In this document: positions 17,066-25,445 of the stretch, in pieces
Position numbering within the stretch: position 1 is the stretch's first letter
Layout: each line of letters begins with the position of its first letter
Source: Streptomyces endocoffeicus
GTDB taxonomy: Bacteria; Actinomycetota; Actinomycetes; Streptomycetales; Streptomycetaceae
Length of the DNA: 64,000 bases
Direction of reading: 5' to 3'
NCBI RefSeq assembly: GCF_016741935.1
Contig: NZ_JAERRG010000007.1
Coordinates: 186,001-250,000, forward strand
The notes under the pieces: model-generated
Told to the model about the DNA's origin: nothing
Database searches by the model: none
What the model saw: only the letters and a program-made list of their open reading frames with translations
Made by a program: the position numbers and the translations under genes

Positions 17066-17637
17066 GTGGTCTGGCACCTCCCATCCTCTCGAACACCCTC
17101 ACAGTATCGAACTCATATTCGAACACGGGGGCATTGCCGTCCAACACCCCTCGTTCGAGTGACCGTGCTCGGGGATTGATCGTCTGCGCCCTGGGGAGAC
17201 AGCTAGCGGGAGGCGGACTGCTCGGGGAAGGGAGTCCGCGGGGGACGACCCTGGGAGCTCGGGGCTCCGGGTCACCAGGGCCCCGGGTCGCACCGGCCGC
17301 GTTCGCGCGGTCCGTGCGCACCGGGGCCCAGCGGGGGGACATGGGGAAGCGGGGCCCCGGCACCTGACGGCACCGGGGCCCTCGCTCGAGAACACCCCCT
17401 CGGCGGCACAGCCCACTGGGCCCACCGGACCCCCTCCCCTGACGATCCGAGCGTCAGCGACAGCGTCGCACGCGGCGGCCCGGCCCGCTCGGTTTCTGTC
17501 GACTCCGGTATCGGGAAAATCCGTCGTCGCAGGTCGTGACGGCCGAATGGCTTGAACCGGGTGTATCGGTCAGCGTGTCGAGGCGCGGGAGGGTGCGCGG
17601 GGGTGTGCGCGGGGGTGTGTTCGCGCGGTGTTGGGGA
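17066..17637. promoter_or_regulatory. Intergenic region, hydrolase promoter side
   Basis: About 570 bp with no supported gene. Near the hydrolase it holds three heptamers CGAAC(A/T)C at 17090-17096, 17108-17114 and 17120-17126 and an opposite-strand GTTCGAG at 17153-17159, which look operator-like. The rest (17160-17590) is GC-rich with no clear signal, then a G/T-rich run (17590-17625). Confidence 0.4.
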
Positions 17638-17750
17638 GCGCGGCCAGGGCGGTGTCAGGAAGCGAGGCCGGCGCGATGTTGGGAGGCGAGGCCAGGGCGG
17701 TGTCAGGAAGCGAGGCCGGCGCGGTGCAGGGGAAGCGAGGTCAGGGAGCG
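17638..17750. repeat. 24-bp imperfect tandem repeat ending at the dmdR1 stop
   Basis: Units of 24-25 bp beginning GCG(A/C)GGCC start at 17638, 17662, 17686, 17710 and (partial) 17735. Alternate units are almost identical, giving a 34-bp perfect match between 17642-17675 and 17690-17723. The array ends on the base before the dmdR1 stop (17751). Confidence 0.93.
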
Positions 17751-18443
17751 TCAGCGCTTGGCCACGAAGACATGCGAGGCGATCTCCGCCTCCAGCTCCG
17801 CCGCCTCACCGCTGCTGCCGACCAGCACCCCGCCCGGCGACTCGGTGACGCTCACCACGGAGCCCGGCTGCACCCCGGCCCGCCGCAGCGTGTACATCAC
17901 CTGGGCGTCGGCCTGGATGGGCTCGCCGATGCGGCGCACCACCACCGTCTTGCCCTCCGAGCCCGGCTCCAGCTCCCGCAGGCTCACCATGGACTCGTCC
18001 AGGAACGGATCGGCCTCGGCCTTCTCGCCCAGCTCCTCCAGGCCCGGAATCGGGTTTCCGTACGGCGACTCGGTCGGATGGCGGAGCAGCTCCAGCACCC
18101 GCCGCTCCACCGCCTCGCTCATCACATGCTCCCAGCGGCACGCCTCGGCGTGGACCTGCTCCCACTCCAGCCCGATCACATCGACGAGCAGGCACTCCGC
18201 GAGCCGGTGCTTGCGCATCACGCGCGTGGCCAGCCGGCGGCCCTCCTCGGTCAGCTCCAGATGGCGGTCGCCCGCGACCGTGACCAGCCCATCGCGCTCC
18301 ATCCGCGCCACTGTCTGGCTGACCGTCGGACCGCTCTGCTCGAGCCGCTCCGCGATCCGGGCGCGCATGGGGACCACGCCCTCCTCCTCGAGCTCGAGGA
18401 TGGTGCGGAGATACATCTCCGTGGTGTCGATCAGTCCGGACAT
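17751..18443 (-). CDS. dmdR1: Iron-dependent repressor, DtxR/IdeR family
   Basis: A 230-residue DtxR-type metalloregulator. Using DtxR numbering every metal ligand is in register: Met10, His79, Glu83, His98, Cys102, Glu105 and His106. Cys102 marks the iron (not manganese) class. The winged helix (ARIAERLEQSGPTVSQTVAR, about 28-47) is followed by the dimerisation domain and a C-terminal SH3/FeoA-like domain (about 150-230). When loaded with Fe2+ it should bind iron boxes and repress siderophore and uptake genes, probably including the importer at 60968. The gene matches S. coelicolor dmdR1 in length and neighbourhood from memory. It is divergent from the SIS gene. A long reading frame runs antiparallel to it. 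Confidence 0.93.
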   Translation of the reverse strand: MSGLIDTTEMYLRTILELEEEGVVPMRARIAERLEQSGPTVSQTVARMERDGLVTVAGDRHLELTEEGRRLATRVMRKHRLAECLLVDVIGLEWEQVHAEACRWEHVMSEAVERRVLELLRHPTESPYGNPIPGLEELGEKAEADPFLDESMVSLRELEPGSEGKTVVVRRIGEPIQADAQVMYTLRRAGVQPGSVVSVTESPGGVLVGSSGEAAELEAEIASHVFVAKR

Positions 18444-18595
18444 GCGTGCCCCTCGAAGTGTCGTGCGGTGGCCCTCAACCAATTCTGACGCATCCCACCG
18501 ACAACGGGGCCGAGTCGGCCCCTTCCGCCGCAAGGGACCGGGCTGCTATTCACAGCGTCATGATCGAAACCCCCCACAGGGAAGGCGACGCTTTG

Positions 18596-19351
18596 ATGAG
18601 CGAGTCCAAACCGGCCGGGCGATTCTTCGACGCGGCCATCGGCCTGCTGCGGCAGGTGCGGGACGAGGAGGGCGAGCATATCGCCGCGGCGGGCACTCTG
18701 ATCGCCGATACCGTCGCCGCGGGCGGCCGCCTCTTCACATTCGGCGCCGGGCACTCCTCCCTGCCCGCACAGGACGTCGTCTACCGCGCGGGCGGGCTCG
18801 CGCTGATGAACCTGCTGCCGGTGCCGGGTGCGGTGGGCGTGGACGTCGTCCCCGCCACCCTGGGCAGCGCGCTCGAACGCGTCGACGGGCTCGCCACGAC
18901 CGTCCTCGACAGCAGCCCGCTCCAGGCCGGGGACCTGCTGATCGTGATCTCGCTGTCCGGGCGCAACGCCCTGCCCGTGGAGATGGCCATCAGCGCGCGG
19001 GAGCGCGGCATCAAGGTGATCGGGTTGACCTCGGTCGGCTACGCGACCGGCACGACCTCGCGCAACCCGTCCGGTGGCTTCCTCAAGGACCACTGCGACC
19101 TGGTCGTCGACAACAAGATCGCGGTCGGGGACGCGGAACTCACGGCGGACGGCGTCGGCGCGCCCTTCGCGCCCGCGTCCACCGTCGTGACGAGCGCGAT
19201 CATGCAGTCCATGGTGGCGGCCGGGATCGGGGAACTGGCCGAGCGCGGGATCGAGCCGCCCATGCTGAGGTCGGGGAACGTGGACGGCGGGCACGAGTGG
19301 AACCGTAAGGTGATGACCGAGTACGGGGACCGGATCTTCTACCGCCGATGA
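18596..19351 (+). CDS. SIS-domain sugar-phosphate binding protein
   Basis: A 251-residue SIS (sugar isomerase) domain protein. Phosphosugar-binding motifs are GRLFTFGAGHSSLPAQDVVY (about 40-60) and LLIVISLSGRNALPVEMA (about 115-132). The family contains isomerases, GlmS-type domains and MurNAc-6-phosphate etherases; the pattern here is of the uncharacterised stand-alone sugar isomerase type. The ATG at 18596 is preceded by GGGAAGG about ten bases upstream; the ATG at 18560 lacks a site. It is divergent from dmdR1, so iron control is possible, though no iron box was found in the 150-bp gap. The exact substrate is unknown. Confidence 0.85.
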   Translation: MSESKPAGRFFDAAIGLLRQVRDEEGEHIAAAGTLIADTVAAGGRLFTFGAGHSSLPAQDVVYRAGGLALMNLLPVPGAVGVDVVPATLGSALERVDGLATTVLDSSPLQAGDLLIVISLSGRNALPVEMAISARERGIKVIGLTSVGYATGTTSRNPSGGFLKDHCDLVVDNKIAVGDAELTADGVGAPFAPASTVVTSAIMQSMVAAGIGELAERGIEPPMLRSGNVDGGHEWNRKVMTEYGDRIFYRR

Positions 19352-19424
19352 CGGCCCGCCGGTGACGGTCCGCCGCCGGTGGTCCGCCGGTGACGTCACG
19401 CCGCCGGTGGTCCGCCGGCCGGCG
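19341..19424. repeat. 14-bp degenerate tandem repeat (about six units) from the SIS stop onward
   Basis: Units of 14 bp (ACCGCCGATGACGG, CCCGCCGGTGACGG and variants) run from 19341. The first unit contains the SIS stop TGA 19349-19351, and later units recreate TGA. Confidence 0.85.
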
Positions 19425-19487
19425 CCCCCCGTGGGCGCCGGGCGCGCGGCGGTTGCGGGTGCCGCGTCAGCGCCGCCCAGCACGGTC

Positions 19488-21044
19488 TCAGCGCCTGCGT
19501 ACGGCCAGGTCCACCGAGGCCGCGACCCGGGCCGCGACGTCCTCCGCGTACGTCGCGTCCGTCCGGTCGAAGGCCCGGCGGCTGGAGGTGCGCAGGAAGG
19601 TGACCACGCCGAGGGTGCGGCCGCGGCTGCGCAGCACCGCGCACAAACCGTGCACCGCGCCCTCCGGCCATTTGCGGGCCGCCGCCCACTGGGCCGCCCC
19701 CGACTCGTCCGAGCGTCTCGCGCTCGCCCGTACCGAACCGCAGCGCTCGGCCGCCTGGAGCGCCGGATGGCCCTCCGGATAGGCCAGCGGGATGCCGCCG
19801 GGGACGACGGGCGGGCAGGGACCGGGGGCGCCGTTGGGCGTGGCCGCCGCCCGGACCAGCCGGATCCGGTCGGCCGGGGCGCCCGGCGGCGGGTCCAGGA
19901 CCAGGTCGATCAGGGCGTGGTCGGCGAAGCCCGCCAGTGCGAAGTCCAGGTGGACCGAGGCGGCCTCCATCGGGTCCTCGCATTCGGCCGCCGCCCGCGC
20001 CGCCCGGTGCAGCTGGTTGCCCCGGAAGCGCATCCGGGCACTCTCCTGCTCCTGGCCCTTCACCTCCGTCACATCCTGGAAGATCCAGGCCACTCCGAGC
20101 GGCGTCGGTTCCTCGGTGAGCGGTGAGGCCAGCCGGAGGAAGCCGCTGCGCCAGCAGCGGCGCCGCGCCGCCGCCCCGGTCTCGCCCCGGTCGCCGCCCT
20201 CGCCGCGCACCGCCTCGTCGTCGTCGAGCAGTTCGTAGCGCACGCCCTCCGCGCCCTCGAGGCCGTCCGCCGCGTCGGCGTCGGCGTCCCGCAGCGTCAC
20301 CCACAGCTCGGTGGGCGCCGGGGGCGCGCCCTCCGCCAGGACGTGCTGGAGCGCGGCCTCCGCCTCCTCCACGCCCTGGTCCAGGAAGTCGCCCAGCGGC
20401 CGTCCGGGCGCGGCCTTACGGGCGGTGCGCAGCGCGCCCGCCGCGTTGGCGTTGACGACGGCCACCCGCAGATCCGCGTCGACCAGGACCACGTTCCAGG
20501 ACGCGTCGTCCAGCAGCGCCTCGCTCAGCGCGATCGACCGCTCCAGGTCGACCTGGGCGTGCACCTCGCTGAAGGCGCAGTACACCCCGGCCGGGCGGCC
20601 GTCCGCGCCCGGCACCCCCGAGGACTGGGTACGGACCAGGACCCGGCCGCCGTCCTTGGTCAGCAGCGCGAACTCGTGCACGCGGCGCCCTGTGGCGCCC
20701 ATGGCCTCCGTAAGGCGCGCCTCGACGTCCCGGGCGTCCCCCGGGCGGGCCGCCCAGCCGCCCAGCCCCTTGCGGCCGACCGCCTCCGCCGCCGTCCACC
20801 CGAGGATGCGCTCGGCCTCGTGGTTCCAGTGGGTCACCGTGCCGTCGGCGTCGAACGCGCACAGGGCGGCGTCCATCCCGTCGAGCAGCGCGGCGAGCAG
20901 TTCGGAGTCGGGCCGCTCGGGGCCGTCCGGACAGTCGGGGTGGCCGGACGCCGACGGGGCCGCGCCCGGCTGTCCCGGGACCCCCCGCGAGGACCGGGCG
21001 GAACGCGCTGGACGTGCGGGTTCGGAACGTTGTGAAGCGCTCAC
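19488..21044 (-). CDS. PAS-PAS-GAF signalling protein
   Basis: A 518-residue soluble sensor-like protein. After a charged low-complexity leader, a first PAS domain (ALLDGMDAALCAFDADGTVTHW, about 45-165) and a second (NVVLVDADLRVAVVNANAAG, about 190-320, ending in the PAC-like LGVAWIFQDVTEVKG) are followed by a GAF-like domain (about 345-510). No kinase, GGDEF or phosphatase output domain follows, so it may act through protein partners or be a degenerate PP2C-type regulator. The GTG at 21044 is chosen because AAGGGG lies eight bases upstream. Ligand and partners are unknown. Confidence 0.8.
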   Translation of the reverse strand: MSASQRSEPARPARSARSSRGVPGQPGAAPSASGHPDCPDGPERPDSELLAALLDGMDAALCAFDADGTVTHWNHEAERILGWTAAEAVGRKGLGGWAARPGDARDVEARLTEAMGATGRRVHEFALLTKDGGRVLVRTQSSGVPGADGRPAGVYCAFSEVHAQVDLERSIALSEALLDDASWNVVLVDADLRVAVVNANAAGALRTARKAAPGRPLGDFLDQGVEEAEAALQHVLAEGAPPAPTELWVTLRDADADAADGLEGAEGVRYELLDDDEAVRGEGGDRGETGAAARRRCWRSGFLRLASPLTEEPTPLGVAWIFQDVTEVKGQEQESARMRFRGNQLHRAARAAAECEDPMEAASVHLDFALAGFADHALIDLVLDPPPGAPADRIRLVRAAATPNGAPGPCPPVVPGGIPLAYPEGHPALQAAERCGSVRASARRSDESGAAQWAAARKWPEGAVHGLCAVLRSRGRTLGVVTFLRTSSRRAFDRTDATYAEDVAARVAASVDLAVRRR

Positions 21045-21219
21045 CTGACACCCCTTGCTGGACGTGGCTGTCTGTGGTGGGGCACGTCGGACATTGAACT
21101 CGAACGTGACACGCGCCACACCGCATTCGTCGAAATCGTTGCCTCACGGAAATTCGCTTGTGTGTGGCAGGAGGGGGTTCTTAGTGTGGCGGTACACGAG
21201 AAGGGAGGTGGTTCGGCCG
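21045..21219 (+). promoter_or_regulatory. Promoter region with a sigma-70-like element before a 12-codon frame
   Basis: TTGTGT (about 21148) and TAGTGT (about 21182) lie in the region just before a very strong ribosome site (AAGGGAGGTG, 21201-21210). The -35/-10 spacing is uncertain. The PAS gene promoter should also lie here on the other strand. Confidence 0.4.
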
Positions 21220-21258
21220 ATGTATGAAATCCGGACGCGTGAGGTGACTGCGGGCTAG
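21220..21258 (+). CDS. Possible 12-residue peptide with very strong ribosome site
   Basis: ATG at 21220 opens MYEIRTREVTAG followed by TAG. AAGGGAGGTG ends ten bases upstream, the best Shine-Dalgarno match in the window, and a sigma-70-like promoter lies nearby. No annotated gene follows on this strand until citA at 22572. It may be a true micropeptide, a leader peptide, or the relic start of a lost gene. Two CCCGCGGGT palindromes follow (around 21340 and 21400). There is no homology claim. Confidence 0.35.
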   Translation: MYEIRTREVTAG

Positions 21259-21434
21259 CAGTCCGTCGTCGCGCTCAGCGCATTCGCCGGACAGGCGCAC
21301 CAGAGGTGCGCGGCCGGCCAATCCCAAGCAGTCACCCGACCCGCGGGTCGCCGGTACGTCCGACCGGCCCCCTTCCGCCTCAGGGCGTCAGGGGAGAGAC
21401 CCGCGGGTTGTCTGCGTTCTCAGGGCGTTCTCAG

Positions 21435-21512
21435 TGTGTTCCCGGGGCGTGTTGCCGGGGCGTGTTGCCGGGGCGTGTTGCCGGGGCGTGTTCCTGGGGC
21501 GTGTTGCCGGGG
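21435..21512. repeat. 13-bp unit x6 just beyond the pdxH stop
   Basis: CGTGTTGCCGGGG and close variants are repeated six times head to tail (starts 21435, 21448, 21461, 21474, 21487, 21500), ending five bases before the pdxH stop (21518). Confidence 0.95.
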
Positions 21513-21517
21513 CCGAG

Positions 21518-22228
21518 CTACGGGTACAGCCGCTCCACCCGCCAGCCGCCCTCCTCCTCGGGCAGCCGGACGTACCGCAGCCGGTCGTGCAGCCGGTTCT
21601 CCCGGCCCTGCCAGAACTCCACCGCCTCCGGCACCACCCGGAACCCGCCCCACTCCGGCGGCACCGGCACCTGCTCGCCCGGCGGATAGCGGTCCGCCAG
21701 CTCCTCGTACGAGCGGTCCAGCTCCTCCCGCGAGCCCACCACCGTGGACTGCGAGCTCGCCCATGCCCCCAGCTGCGAGCCGTGCGGCCGGGTGCGGAAG
21801 TACGCCGCCGTCTCGTCCCGGCCGGTGCGCCGCGCGGTGCCCGTCACGATCACCTGCCGGGCGATGGGGTGCCAGGGGAAGAGCAGGGCGATATGCGGGT
21901 TCTCGCCCAGCTCACGGCCCTTGCGGGAGCCGTAGTTGGTGTAGAAGACGAAGCCGCGCTCGTCGAAGCTCTTCATCAGGACCGTGCGGGAGCTGGGGCG
22001 GCCCTGCGCGTCGGCCGTCGAGACGACCATGGCGTTCGGCTCGAACAGCCCGCTGCCCACGGCGTCCTCGAACCACCGGGTGAACTGGCGGAACGGATCA
22101 CCCGCCAGGTCCGCCTCGTCGAAGCCGGCCGCGCGGTAGTGCTCGCGCATGGCGGCCGGGTCGTACGTACGCGCGGAGGAAGCCGAGGGCTCCGAGTCAA
22201 CGTGAGGCACGGGCATATCTTGCAACAT
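21518..22228 (-). CDS. pdxH: Pyridoxamine/pyridoxine 5'-phosphate oxidase
   Basis: A 236-residue FMN-dependent PNPO that makes pyridoxal 5'-phosphate. Core motifs are PNAMVVSTADAQGRPSSRTV, FVFYTNYGSRKGREL and ALLFPWHPIARQVIVTG. The substrate-binding C-terminus WQGRENRLHDR ends in LYP as in the family. The start is uncertain: ATGs at 22231, 22228 and 22216 are in frame and none has a strong ribosome site. It is divergent from citA with about 340 bp between. The cofactor product is needed by the serC enzyme encoded in the same window. Confidence 0.94.
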   Translation of the reverse strand: MLQDMPVPHVDSEPSASSARTYDPAAMREHYRAAGFDEADLAGDPFRQFTRWFEDAVGSGLFEPNAMVVSTADAQGRPSSRTVLMKSFDERGFVFYTNYGSRKGRELGENPHIALLFPWHPIARQVIVTGTARRTGRDETAAYFRTRPHGSQLGAWASSQSTVVGSREELDRSYEELADRYPPGEQVPVPPEWGGFRVVPEAVEFWQGRENRLHDRLRYVRLPEEEGGWRVERLYP

Positions 22229-22571
22229 CATCGGTCCGTCGCACGGGCGACCCCGGAAGAGCGCTCTCCCTCCCCCGCCCCGGCACCCCGTAACCCTCCC
22301 GCGTTCCGGAGGGGATGTGCCACTTCTCACGCTTCCCCATGGGCAGTGCACGCACCAGACTGAGCGGACCACGCGCCGCCCGTTCGGCGCCTGGGCAAGG
22401 CGCCACCCCCCGTGTCCCGGAGGTCACTCCCCGCCGCGGTTGGGTGACCACCACCCGCACGGGGCACATCACGGAGTGACCGGTACGGACCGCGAGCCGT
22501 GTCAGGCGGCCGCGTAACCGTTCCGGCACCGTCCGCCGCCGACCGTCGTCCGCATCATGAGGAGCCGCCTG
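22229..22571. promoter_or_regulatory. Divergent intergenic region, pdxH / citA
   Basis: About 340 bp between two divergent metabolic genes. It should contain both promoters; I see no clear consensus elements, hairpin or small gene. Confidence 0.35.
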
Positions 22572-23675
22572 ATGTCCGACTTCGTACCCGGACTCGAAGG
22601 AGTCGTCGCGTTCGAGACGGAGATCGCCGAACCCGACAAGGAAGGCGGCGCGCTCCGCTACCGAGGCGTGGACATCGAGGACCTGGTGGGCCATGTCTCC
22701 TTCGGGAACGTCTGGGGTCTGCTGGTCGACGGCGCCTTCAACCCGGGGCTGCCGGCCGCCGAGCCGTTCCCCATCCCGGTCCACTCCGGGGACGTCCGGG
22801 TCGATGTGCAGTCCGCGCTGGCCATGCTCGCGCCCGTCTGGGGCCTCAAACCGCTGCTGGACATCGACGAGCGGCAGGCCCGTGAGGACCTGGCGCGCGC
22901 GGCGGTGATGGCCCTGTCCTACGTGGCCCAGTCGGCCCGTGGCCAGGGGAAGCCGATGGTGCCGCAGCGGGAGATCGACAAGGCCGGAACCATCGTGGAG
23001 CGCTTCATGCGGCGCTGGCGCGGTGAGCCGGACCCCAAGCATGTGGCCGCCGTCGACGCGTACTGGACCTCGGCGGCCGAGCACGGCATGAACGCCTCCA
23101 CCTTCACCGCCCGCGTCATCGCCTCCACCGGCGCCGATGTGGCCGCCGCGCTCTCCGGCGCGGTGGGCGCCATGTCGGGGCCGCTGCACGGCGGCGCGCC
23201 CTCCCGGGTGCTCGGCATGATCGAGGAGATCGAGCGCACCGGGGACGCCACCCGCTACGTCAAGCAGGCGCTGGACCGGGGCGAGCGGCTGATGGGCTTC
23301 GGCCACCGGGTCTACCGCGCCGAGGACCCGCGGGCGCGGGTGCTGCGGCGCACCGCCAAGGAGCTGGGCGCACCGCGCTTCCAGGTCGCCGAGGCGCTGG
23401 AGCGGGCCGCCCTGGACGAGCTCCACAACCGCAGGCCGGACCGGGTGCTGGCGACGAACGTGGAGTTCTGGGCGGCCATCGTGCTGGACTTCGCCGAGGT
23501 CCCGGCGCCCATGTTCACCTCGATGTTCACCTGCGCCCGTACGGCGGGCTGGAGCGCGCACATCCTGGAGCAGAAGCGGACCGGCCGTCTGGTGCGGCCG
23601 TCGGCCCGGTACATCGGCCCCGGCGCGCGCAGCCCGCACGAGGTCGACGGCTACGGGAACACCGCCTCGCGGTAG
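22572..23675 (+). CDS. citA: Citrate synthase, second (short) type
   Basis: A 367-residue citrate synthase. It condenses oxaloacetate and acetyl-CoA. Catalytic residues appear as His in GPLHGGAPSRV, His in GFGHRVYRAEDPRARV and Asp in LDFAEVPAPMFTSMF. It is shorter than the main enzyme of about 430 residues and could be a citrate or 2-methylcitrate synthase. The ATG at 22572 is set by GAGGAG seven bases upstream; an upstream ATG at 22557 overlaps that site. It is convergent with the TetR gene, one base apart, at the end of the acyl-CoA catabolic operon. Confidence 0.92.
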   Translation: MSDFVPGLEGVVAFETEIAEPDKEGGALRYRGVDIEDLVGHVSFGNVWGLLVDGAFNPGLPAAEPFPIPVHSGDVRVDVQSALAMLAPVWGLKPLLDIDERQAREDLARAAVMALSYVAQSARGQGKPMVPQREIDKAGTIVERFMRRWRGEPDPKHVAAVDAYWTSAAEHGMNASTFTARVIASTGADVAAALSGAVGAMSGPLHGGAPSRVLGMIEEIERTGDATRYVKQALDRGERLMGFGHRVYRAEDPRARVLRRTAKELGAPRFQVAEALERAALDELHNRRPDRVLATNVEFWAAIVLDFAEVPAPMFTSMFTCARTAGWSAHILEQKRTGRLVRPSARYIGPGARSPHEVDGYGNTASR

Positions 23676-23676
23676 G

Positions 23677-24360
23677 TCAGGAGGCGGCCGGGGCAGAGTG
23701 GTCGTGGGCCGGGCGGTCGTGGGCAGAGTGGTGGTGGGCAGAGTGGTCGTCCGGGTCCCTCGGGGTCAGGATCCCCTCCAGGATCCGCGACCACTGGGCC
23801 ACGACCCGCTCCCGACGGTGGCCGTCGTCCGTCAGCAGATTGGCCAGTCCCAGGCCCCGTCCCATGTCGAGCAGGCCCTGGACGGCCTCCCGGACGCCCG
23901 GCACCGACTCGTCGGCACCCAGCAGTTCCACCGCCATCCGATGCGTCTCCCGGCCGATCTTCGCCTCCAGGGCGGTCACCCGGGCGCCCAACTGCTCCTC
24001 GCACGAGGCCGCCACCCACAGCTGGAGGGCGGCCCGGAAGAGCGGGCCGGTGTAGAGGGTGACCAGCGCCTCGACAACCGCGGGGACGCGGCCCTCCCCG
24101 CGCGGGGCTGGGAGGGCGCGCACCTCGGCCGAGCGCTCCTCGGCGACATGCTCGACGGCGGCCGTGAAGAGGTCCTCACGGGTCGGGAAGTGGTGCTGGG
24201 CCGCGCCCCGCGACACCCCCGCCCGCTCGGCGACCACCGCGACCGTGGAACCGGCCCAGCCGCGCTCGGCGAGGCAGGCCACGGCGGCCTCCAGCAGCCG
24301 CCTGCGGGTGGCACGGCTGCGGTCCTGCTTGGGGTCGCGCAATGCCGTACGGGGGGTCAT
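23677..24360 (-). CDS. TetR-family repressor, last gene of the catabolic operon
   Basis: A 227-residue TetR/AcrR regulator. The helix-turn-helix is at about residues 36-56 (VAVVAERAGVSRGAAQHHF) with the typical TREDLF next helix. The ligand domain is about 80-200. The C-terminus is a His/Ala/Asp-rich repeat (HSAHHHSAHDRPAHDHSA). Its ATG overlaps the enoyl-CoA hydratase stop (ATGA), so it is the distal gene of an eight-gene operon and probably autoregulates it. A likely operator is the palindrome at 34876-34887 before the first gene. The inducer is presumably an acyl-CoA of the pathway. Confidence 0.9.
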   Translation of the reverse strand: MTPRTALRDPKQDRSRATRRRLLEAAVACLAERGWAGSTVAVVAERAGVSRGAAQHHFPTREDLFTAAVEHVAEERSAEVRALPAPRGEGRVPAVVEALVTLYTGPLFRAALQLWVAASCEEQLGARVTALEAKIGRETHRMAVELLGADESVPGVREAVQGLLDMGRGLGLANLLTDDGHRRERVVAQWSRILEGILTPRDPDDHSAHHHSAHDRPAHDHSAPAAS

Positions 24361-25445
24361 CGGGGCGCCCCGGCGGGGCCCGTGGTCCCCGTGTCCCCTG
24401 CGGCCCCCGTGGCCCCCGTGTCCCCTGCGGCCGCCGCGTCCGGTGCCCGTCCCGCGTCCGGTGCCGCGTCCGGTATCACCCGCGCCTCGGCCGCCGTCCC
24501 CGCGTCGGAAGCTGCCCCCGCGTCAGCCGCCGCCCCCGCCTCGGAAGCCGTCTGCCGCACCCACGCCGGGTCGCGCCGCTCCAGGAACGACGTCATGCCC
24601 TCACGCGCCTCCTCGGAGGCGAAGAGGCGGGCCGACAGCGCGGCCAGCGCCTCGCCGTCCCGGTCGAAGGCGCGCAGCACATCAGCGGTCACCAGCCGCT
24701 TGGACTCGGCCAGGCCCTGCGGGGAGCCGCGGCGCAGCCCGTCGAGGACGGGCGCCAGCGCCTCGTCCGCGTCACCCTCCGGGTCCGCGAGCGTCACCAG
24801 CCCGATCCGGGCCGCCTCGGCGGCGTCGAACCGCTCCCCCGTGAGGTAGTAGCGGGCCGCCGCGCGCCGGTCCAGCCGCGGCAGCAACGGCATCGAGATG
24901 ACGGCCGGGGCGAGGCCGAGCCGCGCCTCGGTGAAGGCGAAACTGGCGCCGCGCCCGGCCGCCGAGATGTCGCAGGCCCCGAGCAGCCCGAGCCCACCGG
25001 CCCGTACGTGCCCGGTGACGCGGGCGACCACCGGCTTGGGCAGTTCCACGATCGACCGCAGCAGATCCACCAGACCGGACGCCCCGGACGCCGAGGGCGG
25101 TTCGCTCAGATCCGCGCCCGCGCAGAAGGTGGTGCCGGTGTGGGTGAGCAGCACCGCCCGCACGCGGTCGTCCCGCCCGGCCGCCGCCAGCGCCTCGCGC
25201 AACTCGGCGACCAGGCGCGAGGAGAGGGCGTTGCGGTTGTGCGGCGAGTCCAGGGTGAGGGTGGTGATCCCGCGTGCGAAGGCGGCCAGTACGAGCGGCT
25301 TTCGCGCGTCGGCCGTAAGGCCGTCAGCCGTGGAGCCGTCAGCCGTAAGGCCGTCAGCCGAGGAGCCGTCAGCCGTAAGGCCGTCGGTCAGCGGGCGGCC
25401 GGTCGTGGGGGCGGCCGTGGGGCCGGTCGTGGGGCCGTCGGTCAT
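24357..25445 (-). CDS. Enoyl-CoA hydratase/isomerase family protein
   Basis: A 362-residue crotonase. The core (about residues 50-290) has the oxyanion-hole segments FCAGADLSEPP and RAGGLGLLGACDISAA and the catalytic glutamate in FAFTEARLGLAP. GGLGLLGACD resembles methylglutaconyl- or isohexenylglutaconyl-CoA hydratases (LiuC/AtuE), which fits a beta-branched acyl-CoA pathway. Two low-complexity extensions are unusual: an N-terminal repeat (TADGSSADGLTADGSTADGL) encoded by a 15-bp tandem repeat, and a C-terminal Ala/Asp/Gly tail of about 70 residues. It overlaps its neighbours by ATGA on both sides. Confidence 0.88.
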   Translation of the reverse strand: MTDGPTTGPTAAPTTGRPLTDGLTADGSSADGLTADGSTADGLTADARKPLVLAAFARGITTLTLDSPHNRNALSSRLVAELREALAAAGRDDRVRAVLLTHTGTTFCAGADLSEPPSASGASGLVDLLRSIVELPKPVVARVTGHVRAGGLGLLGACDISAAGRGASFAFTEARLGLAPAVISMPLLPRLDRRAAARYYLTGERFDAAEAARIGLVTLADPEGDADEALAPVLDGLRRGSPQGLAESKRLVTADVLRAFDRDGEALAALSARLFASEEAREGMTSFLERRDPAWVRQTASEAGAAADAGAASDAGTAAEARVIPDAAPDAGRAPDAAAAGDTGATGAAGDTGTTGPAGAPR

